A DNA stretch of 53,637 nt from Perkinsus chesapeaki (GCA_013115145.1 JAAPAO010000200.1:1-53637), one strand, 5' to 3'. Numbered from the stretch's first letter, positions 10,311 to 24,500 are shown. Numbers and translations are program-made. Notes: generated from the sequence alone by a model not told the origin.

Positions 10311-11553
10311 GGAATGACGGAATTGTAAGTCTGCCTCATAGGTGTGCCTGACCTCATTATACGATTATACCTGATTATAACCTGACGCTTCATAGATACG
10401 CACTTGAAGCACACTCGAATCTACACGTGGAGTATAGATCCCTTGTTATCATATATCGCACTTGCTCAGACTTGCTGTTCTCTGTCTCGAATCGCTCGAC
10501 TCATCTGACGTACTGGATAAAGTGAGGAGATCCCGATCGATTTCGGAGTGTCTAGCACAGATGAGTCAAGCTTTCCTTGTTGATTATAGCAATTATAGGA
10601 TTCAGAATTGATTCTAGCATCGCATTTCAGGTGTAAAGAACAGTTCTGGAATCCGAACGACCCCATTATTGAACAATGATTATTTACCATATTAATACAT
10701 TTCAGAAGTATAGGGATTTGGGTGGTTTGAGTTAACATGGACCCTCTGACGCCCCTTCCATAGACTATCTCCTAATACGACATTCACTGATGAGACCATA
10801 CATCAGAGTCATGGTACACAGCATATATGGAGGCAACCAAGATGCCCCCCGTACCCTTCGAGAAAAAATTAACCTTAAAATGCGTATCCAGAATCACCAA
10901 GAGGAGGTCTCCGAACTCGTTTCCGCATACCAATGAATCACAACTCGTTCGTCCTTGAACCAGGAGTTTTAGGTTTGGACTCGTCGGAAGTACAAAAATT
11001 GTCTTTCCCTTTTTCGGCGGGCGCGCAGTTTTGCGCTGATCGCGCGCGCCCAGACATCCGACAGGCATTTTTGTACTATGATGGTAGACATGGATCGATG
11101 GTATTAATGAGGGTAAGAGTGATGTGTTAAGTCATTAACAATGAAGCTGGATAAAGTCAACTTGTGATCGGTTTTATTTTATTCATTTTGCTTGTGGAGA
11201 ACAAAGAAGTAGCGAAGTAGAGGAACCTAAGTACCGAGCGGGGATGAGACTTTTCAACTACTGAGAGCTGGTGGATTTTTACGGGAATGCTATATATCTC
11301 ATTTTGAGATGATCATCTTTGCCGTACGCTCCTACTTTAATAAGACTCTGCAATGTGCTTGTGATGACAAAGGAAATTTCCAGGATTGTACGGTAATGGT
11401 TGTATTTCGTACATGAGGAATTATCTCCTAGTGAGAAGTATAAGAGGATGATGGAGGGCTTACTGAAAAAATATAAGTGAAGTTTGACGGGAAGGGTAAC
11501 AGACATTTCACGACTTCAAGTGAAAGATCTAGCTTACTGTTGTTTTTGAATAA
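10311..11553. other. Intergenic region upstream of Rpn5
   Basis: Several ORFs of 65-95 codons occur on both strands, the longest at 10784-11068 (-), which overlaps an open plus frame. None shows a family motif or splice-consistent partner. A short G+C-rich stretch with CGGCGGGCGCGCAG and CGCGCGCGCCC lies at 11015-11054. The last few hundred bases should include the Rpn5 promoter. Confidence 0.35.
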
Positions 11554-14500
11554 ATGGCTGAAGAAGCAGCAAGTACCGTTGTTAATAGAGGGCTTGATTC
11601 ACTGGTCAAGGACCCAAGGGCTACACAGGATTTCAGCAAGGAGGCTGATAGTGTTATTGTTACCAGTCGGGACATGGCCAAGGTGAGCTTATCTTACCTT
11701 TGAAAAATATATTATATGGTGAACTCGTACAGTATTAGGATTAGTGGTTTTGGAGAACTAATGAGACTTGCTGAGGGATGAGCGGCATGGGTCTTTTATA
11801 TGGACATTGAAAAGTTACTCAATAATACCTATTATCAAATAATATTCATTATTATAGTATTTGATATTATATTATATAGTTATTATTATTCATCGAAACA
11901 GTATAGCAATCCATAGAAATTTTCCTAGATCGACATCTGTTAGTAAATGATAAGGTTCACATCAATCCTTCATGTATCGACCAACCATCTCTTCCGTTTG
12001 AAGACTCGGTTCACTTTATCGCCAGCAAGGCAAAAGTTGAGGAAGAGTCTTTTTGGGATTCAAGATATAAAAGTCGAGTTCGTCGATATAAATAAATGCA
12101 GATGAAATTTCTAAATATGTTTTATTTTGGCTTTGTTAAGATGCGGAGCTCTTTGAGGAGCGGTAAAGTTGAGTGTGCTATGTCATGGCAAGTAGGGCTT
12201 CGTTATTGAATATAAAAAAGTTGGAGAATCTCCAGGCAATGAAAAATCATGTTTGTAACGTGATGAGCGTATCTCATTCCACGGATCCATTTAGGCCGGT
12301 CGTCTGGATGACGCTCTTGACGCTTTGATGGCCCTGGAAAAGAAAGCCAGGCAATCCAGCGATGCTGCTACATGCAGCCGATTGCTCATTGAGATGGCCA
12401 CGCTTTTGTAATGGGGAGAGTTGACGATAAGTTGAGGAGTGTTGGCAGATATAATGCGAAGCAGTTTGACAGGCTGTTGGAGATGATTCATGTTATGACT
12501 AAGAAACGAGGACAGCTCAAGCGTGCCGTTGCCGACTTGGTAGAACCTTTACCGAAATCTTTGCAGTTGTATCTTGGGGCAGGTTCATGTGTGCATGGGT
12601 TGGCTGGATACATTTGATAGGAAGCAACAGTACGCTATGGTTGATGCTTTATCTGAAGTCACGGAGGGTAATACGAATGGGGGCGCCTATGAAGAGCCAT
12701 CTGGCCCGCGGAAATGGTTTAGGAATTCAGTGGAGGCTTCGATAGAAAATGTGTTTACAGGTCATACTTTGCATCACTCCGTTTGTAGGGGCAAAAAAAA
12801 CTGAGAATTTTCGAAAGCTTTCGGGAAAATTTTGTACATTTGGATCGATAGTGGAGACCGCAGTTGGTGTTCATTCAGAAGGACATTTTGTAAAAGGATT
12901 TGATATTGCCTTCTCCTAAAGGGAACGCTGACTTGGGAACCCTCTGCAACTTATTGATTTTATGGAAGAATTTGTGGTCCCTTTTGTTAGGTAAGATCTT
13001 TGTAGAGGTTGAGCGTGCTAGACTGCGCTTGAGATTGGCGCATATGAAAGAGGAAGACGGAGATCCTATCGAGGTGAGGGGGGGTATGGGGGAGGGCTAA
13101 GTTGGAATGATAAGCATTACTTGATATGATGGGGCAATGAAATATTGCTCCAATATTTCATTAAGATAGCAACTAGTATACACTCGACACTATATAAGTG
13201 TTGACATACACTGCACAACAAAACTTTAGCAAGTTGGGTTTTTTAGCATTTAGGAGGAATTGAGGTGTACTCATCAATAGTATCAGTAGTATTGATTTAG
13301 CACTGCCTCAGCAGTACTCCTTTACTCTAGACTGTATCAGATTATTAATGTAATCAGTTAAATATCTCGGCATCGGGCCGGCAAAGTATTCTCCGTTTGA
13401 GTGCGCGGGGGTATCTAGTGAGTGTCTTGCGACCGGTGTATACTGTATGACTGGGATGCTCCCCGATGCTTATTTTACTGTATACCTACAAGTCATGTAT
13501 CTATTCGTAAAGCATTGTTCGCTCTGGTTCGGCAGCGCTGCTACATGCGCGAAGGTGGTGCTATGAAGTAGATGATAATCCGTGTTTTAGGCGGCAAATA
13601 TCATCCAAGATGAGCAGATCGAGACATGTGGGGCTATGGAGAAGAATGAGAAAGCGGAATACATTCTGGAACAGGTAAGACACTTTATGGGCATTCACAG
13701 GGGATACGTAAGAGTGATAGTGTATTTGGTGACAGAAAATAGTGGTAACGATTTAATTACAGTGTAATTAGATTGCTACCGCGCGGTATTGTCCAGTTTT
13801 CTAGGGACAAGGACACTCACCGTAGGAATCGTTATAAAAACGGAGTATTTTGAAAGTTGTTCATTTGGAGGTTGAATTAATAGGTGGGCCTTGTCCCTCA
13901 TTTATATTAGTTTTTATCGTATCTGGCATAGACTTTAGTACCGTCTTGCTCGCGAGCAGGGGATTCTGCAGGGCTGATGTTGTTCGTTGCTTTTATGAAT
14001 TTATTCGTTGTTGTCAGATGCGTATGGTGTTGAGGAAGGGGGACTATATCAGTAAGGCTAGAACAGATATCTGTGAAGATAATCTCTACAGGAACGCAAA
14101 TCATATCTCGGAAGATCAATCCGAGGATGCTCGAGAGAGATCAGGGTATGCAGGATATTAAGATCACCTATTATACGTAATAAGAGACACGGGAATGGTC
14201 GGAGCTTCGGTCGATTTGGGGTAGTATAGGGGTTGGCCACGGTCAGAAGTGGTGAATATGAGTTAAGAGGGCAATAACTGGGGAGTAAAAGTGATGGGAT
14301 ATTGGGAGGGGGGGTCTATAATAAATTTGAATCTGTGGTAGACATTGAAGTTGGCGATATCTTTTCTATTGGACAATAATAGTCAAAGCGGAGGGAAGAA
14401 TCGAGTTCCGCAAATTCAATATTTTGAAAAAAATGGTAGTTGCTCGTTTACTTTAGGTATCTTGTTCGTTACTGGCTTCATGAGAAGAACTACCTCGAGG

Positions 14501-17328
14501 TCAAAATATAATAATATATATTATAATACCTGTTATCCTCCTCTTTATTATTAGGTCTATAAGTGTTATAGAGCCATACTGGACACTAAGAAGACACAGG
14601 AGGATGAGGCAATGTGGACACAGGTACTGGGAGAAGTTATTCTTCGTAGATTGGTGCCCTAATGGTAATTTGCCTAAGTTCAGTCTCTATGTTCGATAAA
14701 ATATAAGTTACTAATTTATGTTTTATTATCAAAGCTATTTGAGCTATGGGATGTTATTCAGTTTACTTTTAGAAAACAATTATGTGCTCTTTGAAGAAAT
14801 ACCAGTATTAATGCAACCCAATTTCCCTTCCTTTCTCCACATGTCTACGAAGAACTTGTTACCATGAGTGCATGCAGAGTGTTCGATATAGTTCATATAG
14901 AAATGGTTGATCTTGGTTGATCTAGGCCTTGGAGAGTTCGGTGCTTTACCTTCTCCTGTCGCCCTATTCCAATGAGCAATCGGACTCCCTGTACAAACTA
15001 AGGGATGCGGAGAAGAAGCGTCTGGAGAGCGTACCTGTTTACAGGTAGGCCTCCTATTAGTTTAGAATGTTATTTTCAACTGTAGCGAATTGTTGGACTC
15101 GTTCTTGGCCGAGGAGTTGGTGCCAACACCTGTTCCTAATGAGGACGTCATCAAGGCATATAAAGTAGTAGGGGGAGTCGGTTATATACTCGACAAAGTC
15201 TGGTTGAAATTTGGACTAGCTTTCATTGATTTCGGGAATGGCTCTAAGGAAGGTTGAGAGTGTTATTCATTTGACTAGATCTTGTTAGTATTATATTTAC
15301 TCCTCAGCTAAATAGGCGTCTGTGTAGGCCAGTTGATGTATAGGAAAAATGAGCACCTTGGGGATGATGACCGGGCGGAAGATTCTTTTAGGTTAGCGCA
15401 TTGTCTAAATTAAAATGAATTCATGAAAGTATTTTGTAGCTGTCGTTCGGTAAAAATGGTAGTATGGATGGGTAAGAGTATCTTGTGTAGGTGTTTAACG
15501 ATGCCGCTGCAGATAAAGAGCCGGAGTATCTGGGGTAAGTGATAGCCTACAGCATTCCTTATTTCAACCTGTGTTATTCAGTGGTGAGGAGAGATGGAAT
15601 CTGTTCAGAAAACGAGTGGTTCAACATGTACGTATTTAGTAGCTTCACGGGGCCTTCCAGGATGATGGTGCCAAACACGAGTCTAAGAAAGTTGTTGAGA
15701 AGGTCTCATGTCATGTTTCTTCTTGCTCTAGAAATATCTCTTGTACCTATATTGCCATGGCATTCTTTGTGCTGTATTGTGAAATATACTACCCCATGTC
15801 CGGACGTCTTATAGCAAGTTGCCAGCTTTGCTCCTGGCGGTGTGCTATTGTTCTACCAAATCACTATGTGATGATTGTTAAGTAACGGAACGTAATCTTC
15901 AGATTGTGTATTCTAGTCTTCGGTCTTTATACACTTGTCTACTCCTCAAGTATCAGTTCAATCGATGGTATTAATGATCGAGTTTTCATTATAAATCATC
16001 GCCTGGTAACCTCCTAATGAATACGGGCATTCGCCATCTGACCATCATCCGTCCACGATGTCGTTGATGCCACACTTCTTACGTAGCTTTGAGATGCTTC
16101 AGCTTTCTCGCTTGACCATTAAGGCGATCTATTCGCTTATATCTGGGAAATCTCCTCGGGAAAAGTAGCTCGCTATCTGACCGTTTCCTCTCAGAACATC
16201 GTTAAAGTCGCGGCAGTCTACTATACCAGAATTCACACGACGTCCTTGTAAGTGCCTTTTCAAAGGTGTGTTGGCATGTTAACCGTCCCAGAGCGAAGAT
16301 GATTGGCGTGTCGGTTGATGAGACTGAAAAGGAAGTCTGCGAGCTTGTGACTGGAGGCTTCTTGGCAGCCAAGATTGACCGTCCTGCGGGGATCGTCAGG
16401 TAAGACTAAGGGTGGAGTTGAGGAGCTCTGATGGTCGTTGGGCAAATTACGGTATTGGGAAAGGAAATACATGCCGAAATGTGAAATAGCGAATGACATG
16501 GTTCAAGGTTCCTCGAATGGGTTCTGCCGAGCACGTGTAAATATGGCTGCTTCCTTTTCATATTGTTAAAGACACCTTTGTCGCTAGTTCGGTCTGACTA
16601 TGAGCCTGTCAACTGCCCCTTGAAATCATGTCTTTTTACCAAGACAAAAAGCCATCATTTGGTTCATAAAAGAGGGCGGGGCAGTTGGGTTTGTCGTGTG
16701 GTGGAGGTGGTGTGTGAAGGATATATTTCAGATTTGGCAAGAGGCTAACTACAACTCAGCGTCTCGATAAATGGGGATCGGATATTCATAGCCTTCTGGA
16801 TTTGGTTGAATCAACTGGCCATCTTATTGCTAAGGAGCAAATGGTAGGTTATCATCATCGGTCACGGGGGATTGGAACAGACTATTATCTCACAATGCTT
16901 TTTTGCTGGTGTGAGTCAGTAATCCAAACTTCACCATTTCAAGATCTAATTAGTAAAAGCCCAGACCAAATTAATATAACCCCGAACAAATTAGTAGGAG
17001 CCCTAGTCTAGTGGCTGTAGAGCTTTCATATTTCATCATTACCGATGAAATTGTAGTAGAAGTCGGATTGATTCTTATCGGAGTACTTTTCAGTGGGCAT
17101 AATCGAAATGCAGTCAGCTGGTCACGTTTTCCAAATTCTATTCTCTCGATTCCTTCGAGCGTATCTACATGTTGACTTTTGGGAATTCATTTCTATCGGT
17201 GCTCCGACTTGTAGTATACGTTTCCGCTCGATCAGGTTGCCTATGATATTTGATCGTTTTGTGTTCAGATTAGCGCTGCTCGTGCTAAGATGCGTGCGAG
17301 GGCGGCCACCACTGCTACGGCGAAGTAA
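11554..17328 (+). CDS. PSMD12: 26S proteasome regulatory subunit Rpn5 (PSMD12)
   Basis: Rpn5 is a PCI-domain scaffold subunit of the 19S proteasome lid. Eighteen exons join in phase: 11554-11682, 12295-12407, 12449-12539, 12583-12667, 12991-13073, 13591-13674, 14018-14051, 14092-14176, 14457-14499, 14555-14623, 14926-15044, 15086-15164, 15491-15534, 15582-15627, 16195-16247, 16292-16399, 16744-16843 and 17269-17328. They give 1,425 nt and 474 residues; human PSMD12 has 456. Diagnostic segments run in order: GRLDDALDALMALEKKARQ, AKQFDRLLEM, GKIFVEVERARL, ETCGAMEKNEKAEYILEQ, YIRTQIISRKIN, CYRAILDT, SSVLYLLLSPYSNEQSD, then the PCI end GVSVDETEKEV, KIDRPAGIVR and TGHLIAKEQM. The last exon (ISAARAKMRARAATTATAK) is chosen on phase; the alternative is read-through to 17011. 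Six introns are only 40-47 nt. Confidence 0.93.
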
Positions 17329-18546
17329 ATATTAAACTCGTTGTGTTGTCGCGGAGATAGACTAAGTTTCAAAGGGCATCTCTGTAGTGTTACTAGTCAT
17401 ATGAAGATGATCAGAGGGGAGAGTGGTATGAGTGGCCAGCCTACGTAGGGGCGGAGATGGGTTGGTTTTGTATGTAGTGGGCTTTTGCGCATGCGTGCTG
17501 AAAGGAGATGATGAGCCTCCTTTTGGCTGCGCCTCTACGTGAAAAATAGTATCACTTTGGTTTTCTTATGAACAGTTTGAGCTCCATGATACGGTCTGGA
17601 TACTATTGATGATCAGCTACATGCAATATCCCACAAGTCTATGGGCTTTCAAGACTTGCTTGGTGTTGGATCACTGCTCCAGCTGCGAAGTCACCTGAGC
17701 TAGTGGTGGGATAGGGAGCAGTGGGGGATAGCTCTGGTGTTGATATTTACTCTTTCTTGATTAGCTGATAGCTTTCCCTATTAAAGTTTGACTTTACTGT
17801 GGACAGTAAGTAGGTTGATTACGAAGTCTTGCCAAAGTACTGGGAACAACTTTTCCCGGTTGCACTACAGATGGTGTTGTGTTGGTCTTGAAAAGCTGTT
17901 GACTTTCGTAGGTTGTTGTTGACGTAATTATCGTAACGTTTACCGGTCCATATTGATGAGTAAATGGCAAACCTCCTCCTCCTTACCGGTAGCAGCCACT
18001 GGTGGGATGGATTTCATGAGGCTTGCATTGGTTGTCTATGACCCAGATGGAGTGTAATGACAAGGGGGAGGAAGCTGTGAAATGGTTTAGAAAATTGGTC
18101 TCCGTTCTAAGCACAGCACGCTGGATTTCGACCATCATCATTTACAGTGCGCGACATCTACACCTTTTCTCGATCAAACAAAAACTTAGATCAGTGAAGT
18201 TGAATATCTTTACGGGAGTAGAAAGTTTATAGTAGAGGCAACTTTAATATTCACGCCAAGGCTTGATGGTCGTCTTAACAAAGTTGAAGCAGAACGGCGC
18301 GGCCTGTACGGGGAAAATCGATAAGTAATCTATATAAGTCGTGTACTTTGTCGGTATATTATATAACATAGCCACCGCAGGAGGGCCATCTAGTTACTTG
18401 GAATGGAAGGGAAGTTTTAGAGGAGTTCTGAATCTCCCCCTCTTCTGCAGGGGACGGGTCTAGATCATTCCGAGTGCAAAAATTGACTTCGTTTGTGAAT
18501 AAGTGGCGCCTTCTAATTCAGGATTGATCGTCCGACTTGGTCACAG
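17329..18546. other. Gap between Rpn5 and the megasynthase
   Basis: No complete ORF is supported. A fragment near 18008 (MDFMRLALVVYDPDGV) looks protein-like but has no continuing frame. This stretch most likely holds the megasynthase promoter and perhaps one or more of its first exons, since the first recognised exon begins at an acceptor-like site (18545-18546) without an upstream in-frame ATG. Confidence 0.4.
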
Positions 18547-21500
18547 GAGCATTATTGGACAGAAGATGTGCTCTACACTCTAGTGTGGGCTGGCCAGGGG
18601 TGGATGTGGAATAGAGATTGGGGTCCGTATGCCTTGGCTGCAATCGACACAGTTGGGGAGGAATCGCCTATAAGGAAGAACGCCGATTGCTATGTTGAGC
18701 TGTCGGAGGAGGAGGCTGGGAATCCTCGGCAGGCTCTGAGCAAGATTCATAGAGTGCTGTCGAGGCACCCATTGGTGGCGGTGCCGTGGCCGGTCTTGGT
18801 CGATCGGTCGTGGAAGCTTGAACCGAAGAAGACCGCGGTGAGTTGCGGAAGGAAGAAGATTTCGTATGAAGAGTTTGTTGGGTACGGAGGGATTGTGCAG
18901 GGTTACTGCCTGGAGCGAGCGGGGCCGGGGGAGCATGTGATGGTGACATTTTCGGACACTCCAGAATCCAGGCTTACCTGGGCCGTTGTGATGTATGCGT
19001 TGTCGGCGTCGGGGGTGCCTTTTTCGATCATGGACCGGAGGACGCTGCCGAACGCGCCTGCCAGGGAGAGGCTTTTGGAGCGCTGGCAGCCGAGGCTTTG
19101 GATCTGCTGTGATCCAGAGGGGCATGGGAAAGGGGAAGGGGGAATGGCGGATATACCGGCACGTGTTAATGTTGAGCTGGACTTGACTGAGAAGACTGTG
19201 GTTGTTGATGGCCAAGCGACACGGGTTCGATTCCCACCGAGGGCACCTGAAATTCTGGCCACTGCCGAGTCGGTTTGCTTTGTGGACTGGACGAGCGGCA
19301 GCACAAGCGGGCTTCCTAAAGGGGTTGAGACTACTCATCGCACTTTGATAAATATGATGCTTTGGGCTTGGGGGGATGAAAAAATGTTTTTCCACGGCGG
19401 AGCGAAGCACGAAGTTGTCGCTGCAAACCTGTTCCTGTTGTGGTACTGGTGGCAGCCTATCTGTGTGGGAGCGTCGGCGGTGTTGGTTGAAGATAAAGAG
19501 CTTTCGGACTTGGTGAGAGTTTCAAGCTGAGGGGGGGAGATGCGTTTTGGTCAGGAAGTACACATTGCTCTGCTTGATGATGAAAAGGTGTCCATTGTTG
19601 ATTGCATAACCCCTTCGTTGTTGGGAGCTATGGTGGATTATGCCGCCGCAGGAGAGGTAGGCAGGGGTCGGTGTGGTTTTCCCAGTGGATTTAATGTGCT
19701 CTATCAAAATATGTACTACACTTCTCTGCCTCGAGTTAGAAATCTCCATGCCACTTGGAGAGCGAAGTCTCCAGGGGTCAGGGTAGGTAGTAAAAAGTTT
19801 ACGACGTTGGGCTTTTCGAAAATAAATAGTCCTTTACTTAACTGTATAACTGTTATATCGCTGTCCCCGTATTGTGTCGGGTTCTCTCAGACGGAGAAGT
19901 CGCTTCCGAGGACAATGGTGGTGAGTGGAGAGCCTTTATCGGAGCAGGTAAGGCCGGAGGATGCCTATGTGCTATCATAGCTCGCAACAGGTATGTCGGA
20001 AGTTCCTCAAGAGCCAACCGAAAGGTGCTAGACTTGTCAATCTGTTCTCAACCACGGAGACCGGTGATGCCGCCTACTGTCCGATTACGGAGGAGCAGCT
20101 GCCGTTGTGGACGGGCATGGTGACCTTCGCTCCGATAGGGACGCCTATATGGAACGTGAAACTGCATATAGAAGATATTAAAGATGGTGAGTGATGGGAA
20201 GGCATGGACAAGATCAGGCGCGGATCTGGTCGCGCTGTAGTACCCCTGTCTGCTGGCTTACATCTGCGTCTGTTGGCGAAGGGGAGACAATTTTGAGAAC
20301 TATCTGGGACGAATCTTTCCGTTTATCAGCACGGGAGAAAGCAACAGAATTCCTCGCTCAGTTGAGGCCGTCATTGTTCAAGGCTCCTCGTTGTTTTCCT
20401 GTGCCAAAGTCTTCTCGGAACTCGCTGTAACTCGTGGTATGGGCTATAGCGCGTTGGTGAGGTTTTCATATTGATGGATGTGTAGATCGGCTCAACTTAA
20501 GGGATAGCCTCAATATATGAGACGGTTTCGGTGTGTACGTCATCCGAGGGTGGCGAAAGCTCCGGTCTATATTTTTTACCAATACTATAAGGAATCTTTG
20601 ATTTCGTCTAGTTCGATGGCTACCCTCATCGATTTCAGATTCGGGTGCTAGTGGAGAAGGAGAGCTCTTTGTTGAGCATGCCGGTGGTATAATGTCTTAT
20701 GTTAATGATGCTGAGCAAACAGCTCGAGGGTTTAGTTCTCATCACGGCTGGCGATCCCGCGATAGGGTTAAGGAAATCCAAGGTGTGGGACTGGTCATTG
20801 TCGGCCGAGCCGACGACAATGTCAAGGTACGGAGGGAATCATTCCGACTTGCTGAGGGCATCTTGGGGTCGAAATTGGTCGTTATTTAAAAACACTGCAG
20901 ATTGCGTCGGCAGTGGTTTGGATGTTGGACTGCTTTGATAGGGCTTAGACAGTCCATCGGTTTGGGCTGAAGCTAATGGCATTGTTTCTCAGATTCGTGG
21001 GTTCAAAGTTGACCTTAGGCTTGTCGAGGCGAGATGCCGTGACTTGTCTGGACTGAGCGAGGTGTGTGTTATGGTCGATGAGGAGGCATTGGTGGTTGCT
21101 TATACCTCGCCGAATGCTGAGGTGAAGCCGAATGAGCTGATAGACTTCTGCTGGAGGGAGGTTCGAGAGGGCAGACTACCGGACAGCCACGTGCCGCAGA
21201 GGGCTCTACTGTGGCAGGGCGGCAGTTTTCCGATGATGAAGACTGGGAAGATTGATAAGACAAAGGTAAAGGAGAAAGTCCAAGCGGTGAGGAGAGGGCC
21301 CTCGAGAGCCAGATCAGGCGATATGGGCTCGGGGAGCCTCATCCAGGCTCGAGTGGCCGCTGTGTGGAGGGACACCTTGGGTTGCGAATGCGACCTTGAC
21401 GGATCTTTCTGGCGAGAGTGCGGTGGGCAGTCTCTGACGGCTATGAGAATCGCTGCGGCTCTGAGGATTCCAGCGAAGCTCATCTTGGATGGGACTTTGG

Positions 21501-24500
21501 ACACCCCACGAGATATAATATATTTCCTCACAAGAAGCCAGCACAGTTCGCCACGTGAAGTTCACGTGGCAAAGGGCGAACGAGGCATGGCCGAGAAGGA
21601 TCACCGGATTGCTGTGATCGGAGCGAGCGGACGGTGGCCTGGCATTGGCCAGACGAGCCTCTCGGCCCTCCTCGAGGCCCTCAGTGGCAAGCTGGTCGAG
21701 TTCAACCCATTCGTGGCTCCTCCAGACGGTCACACTGGAGCAGGTGGGATCGAAAACTTGTCGAAGTTGTGTGATTCTGTTTTTCAGGCAATGTGCCTGG
21801 CGGCTACTATTTGGAATCTGCTTTGGTGTCGGGGTTCGATGAAGCCTTCTGGTCCCAGCGAGGCGTTTCTGATGCTACTCTCATCGATCCTCATCAGCGT
21901 ATCTGGCTCGAGATGGCCTATGAATCTTTGCTCGATGGAGGCTTTGGGCCGGTCATGGAGCGAGGGGAGGCAATCAATTGTGGGGTGAGTCCATTGGGAG
22001 CTGCATAATGCACGCCAATAGAACTTTGTCATTCTCCGCTTGCATCACCCGTGTGAGGGTTGGGCATTTTCAAAACTGTGTCGGCCGTCGAGCTGTTATC
22101 TTTTTGGCATTCTTCATACCTAGAGACGAGTACTAGTGAAACTCTACAGCCCTGTTGAGCTTTGAGACCTCGATACCTTCAAACCTCGCCGATCGACGTG
22201 TGCGGCCGCATGCATGGTCATTTTCCCCATCAGGTATTCGTCTCTGGTGGCTCCTTGCCCCATTATCTCTCCCTTCTCCTCGAGCCAGGCGAGACTTTGC
22301 CGTCCCTCCGCGTGTCTGACCCTGATCGTTACTTCACCCTCGAGATGGGCAATGACAAGGACTACTTGGCAATGCGCACAAGTCACGCCCTCAATCTCAC
22401 TGGCCCGTCCATGTCTATCGGGACGGCGTGCTCGTCAGCTCTGGTTGCGCTCTGTCAAGCTGTCGAGGCGCTTCGAAACGGCACATGCCAGACGGCCTTG
22501 TGCGGAGGGGTGTCGTTGATTCTGCCGCAAAACGAACATGCCAGCCAAGAAGGAATGATCTGGAGCTCAGACGGCAAGTGCAAGCCGTTCACGGATGCCG
22601 CCAGCGGGACGGCGAACTGCAATGGCGGCCATTGCTTTCTCCTCAAACCCTACGAGGACGCCCTGAGGGACGATGACCCGGTCTATTGTTTGATATCGGG
22701 CGTGGGTGTATGTAACGATGGCGCTGGAAAGCCGTTCTCTGCGCCCAGTGTGGCGGGCCATGAGAGAGCGATCCGAGCGGCTCAAGCCGACTGTGATGAT
22801 GACATTTTCGGAAAAGTTGGTATGATCGAAGCACACGCCACCGGCACGTACGTCGGCGATCCTATCGAAGCCGAAGCTCTCACTGGACAGTATCACCGAG
22901 AGAAGGGCAGAGGAGCTATTTCGATCGGGAGCGTCAAAGGCAACGTTGGTCATGCTAATACAGCTGCTGGGGCATTGGGCTTCGCTAAGGCTGCAATGTG
23001 TGTTTATGAAGGTGTCCTGGTCCCATCGGGATCGGCCATGGAGGGTAAGACCGTGGGGGTCCTCAATACCATTTTGTTATTCAGGAAATATCAACCCACT
23101 CCTGGCCTACCGTCTAGAGTCTTCGAATATGAAACTCCAGCGCATCTTTGAGCCATGGACGGAGACTCCTCGAGCGGCAGCCGTCAGCGCCTTGGGCATC
23201 GGTGGTACCAACGCCCACGTTATCATTGAGAGCGGCCCAGCTCTACCCAAAGCCACCGAGACCGACGAGAAGGTCTACTTTCCATTGTCGGCTGACACTA
23301 TGGAGGCTCTTCAAGATGAGGCAAAGGCGCTGGCTAAGTTCCTCGAGGTCTTCACCGGTTCGCCAGCTGACGTTGCCTACACTCTGGCCAGATTCAGGCC
23401 GTCTCTTGGCTACCGTTACGTCGCAGAAACATCTTCTGCTCAGTTGTCTGATATGGACCTCGAGAATGCAGTGAAATGCCTGCCGACGTGCAACTGTGTG
23501 ACGTTAGTCTGTCCTGGTCAAGGTCTGTCGTTGCCGTCACCGGGATCGATCTCAATCGATCCCGCGATCATCTATCTTCTTGGCGAGGATCCCCTCGTCA
23601 CGTACAGTCTTAACCCAAACCCTGTCACACAACAGGTCGCTTTGTTTTCTGTCTCCTATTCGACCTGTTTACGTATCATCAAATTAGTATCGCAGACCAC
23701 GACCGTCCAGATCCTCGGTGCCTCCCTCGGCGAGTGGGTGGCTGCTACAGTGTCCGGGGTCATGCCTCTCGAGGAGGCCCTGGAAGTAGTCAGACTTCGA
23801 GCTTGGCTCATCACCGAGGGGAACACTGGGAAAATGCTCGCTATCACCGGGATGACAACCGAGGAACTCTTGCCTCTGCCCGATGGCATCGAACTGGCCT
23901 GCGTCAATGCAGACAAACGTATAGTGGTTAGTGGCTCTTTGGAAGCCATTGAGAGCTACAAGGCAACCTTGGAAGTCCCCAGCAAGATTCTGGATACTGC
24001 GGGTGCCTTTCATTCGGTCTATGTGGACAAGGCTGTGGGCGTGTTGAAGTCGGAGATGCCCCGGCTGGTGCCTCACCTCAGGCAGCCTTCTCGGTGCCAC
24101 CTTATCAGTACTGCCAGCCTGGAGGGTCCCATTGACTTCACCTCTGTCGACTACTGGTGCACTCAAACCAGGAGAACTGTGATGCTTGCTCGAGCACTCA
24201 AGAAGGCCAGCGCCGGTGGCACGGCTTTCATCGACGTAGGGCCCGGCGCTGGTATGCGGACTTTGATTCGTGAATGCGTCCCTGAGTCGGAGGTTTTGTG
24301 TGCTGCTCGTTACCTAGATAAAAGCGACCAAGCTTTAAAGAGCGCTCTTTGGTCGGCCGGCTTCATTTCGGACCCACCGGTGCCCGAGGGCGATGGCTTC
24401 CACCGGGTTCTGAGTCTGCCTACTAGATCCTGGATCAGGCGGAAATGCTGGCCTCCCGAACACAACAGATCCCTCATGGCCCAAGCCAGCAGCGCGGAGT

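Noticed and set aside
12668-12990. Open stretch after VTEG as an Rpn5 insertion
   Set aside because: Direct read-through breaks homology to PSMD12. Splicing gtaata...ttag joins VTEG to KIFVEVERARL exactly as in the family.
16563-16748. 61-codon ORF within Rpn5
   Set aside because: Falls in the intron before the exon coding HLIAKEQM; not consistent with the Rpn5 alignment.
18580-19410. 276-codon minus-strand ORF opposite the A domain
   Set aside because: It is antisense to the A domain exon, whose plus frame carries A-domain motifs. Arg/Pro/His-rich antisense content is a composition artefact.
19513-19554. Frameshift between A-domain exons suggesting a pseudogene
   Set aside because: A 42-nt GT-AG intron restores the frame, and all sixteen junctions in the gene are phase-consistent.
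23684-24166. 160-codon minus ORF within the AT domain
   Set aside because: Shadow of the long exon 23085-26765; no motif.
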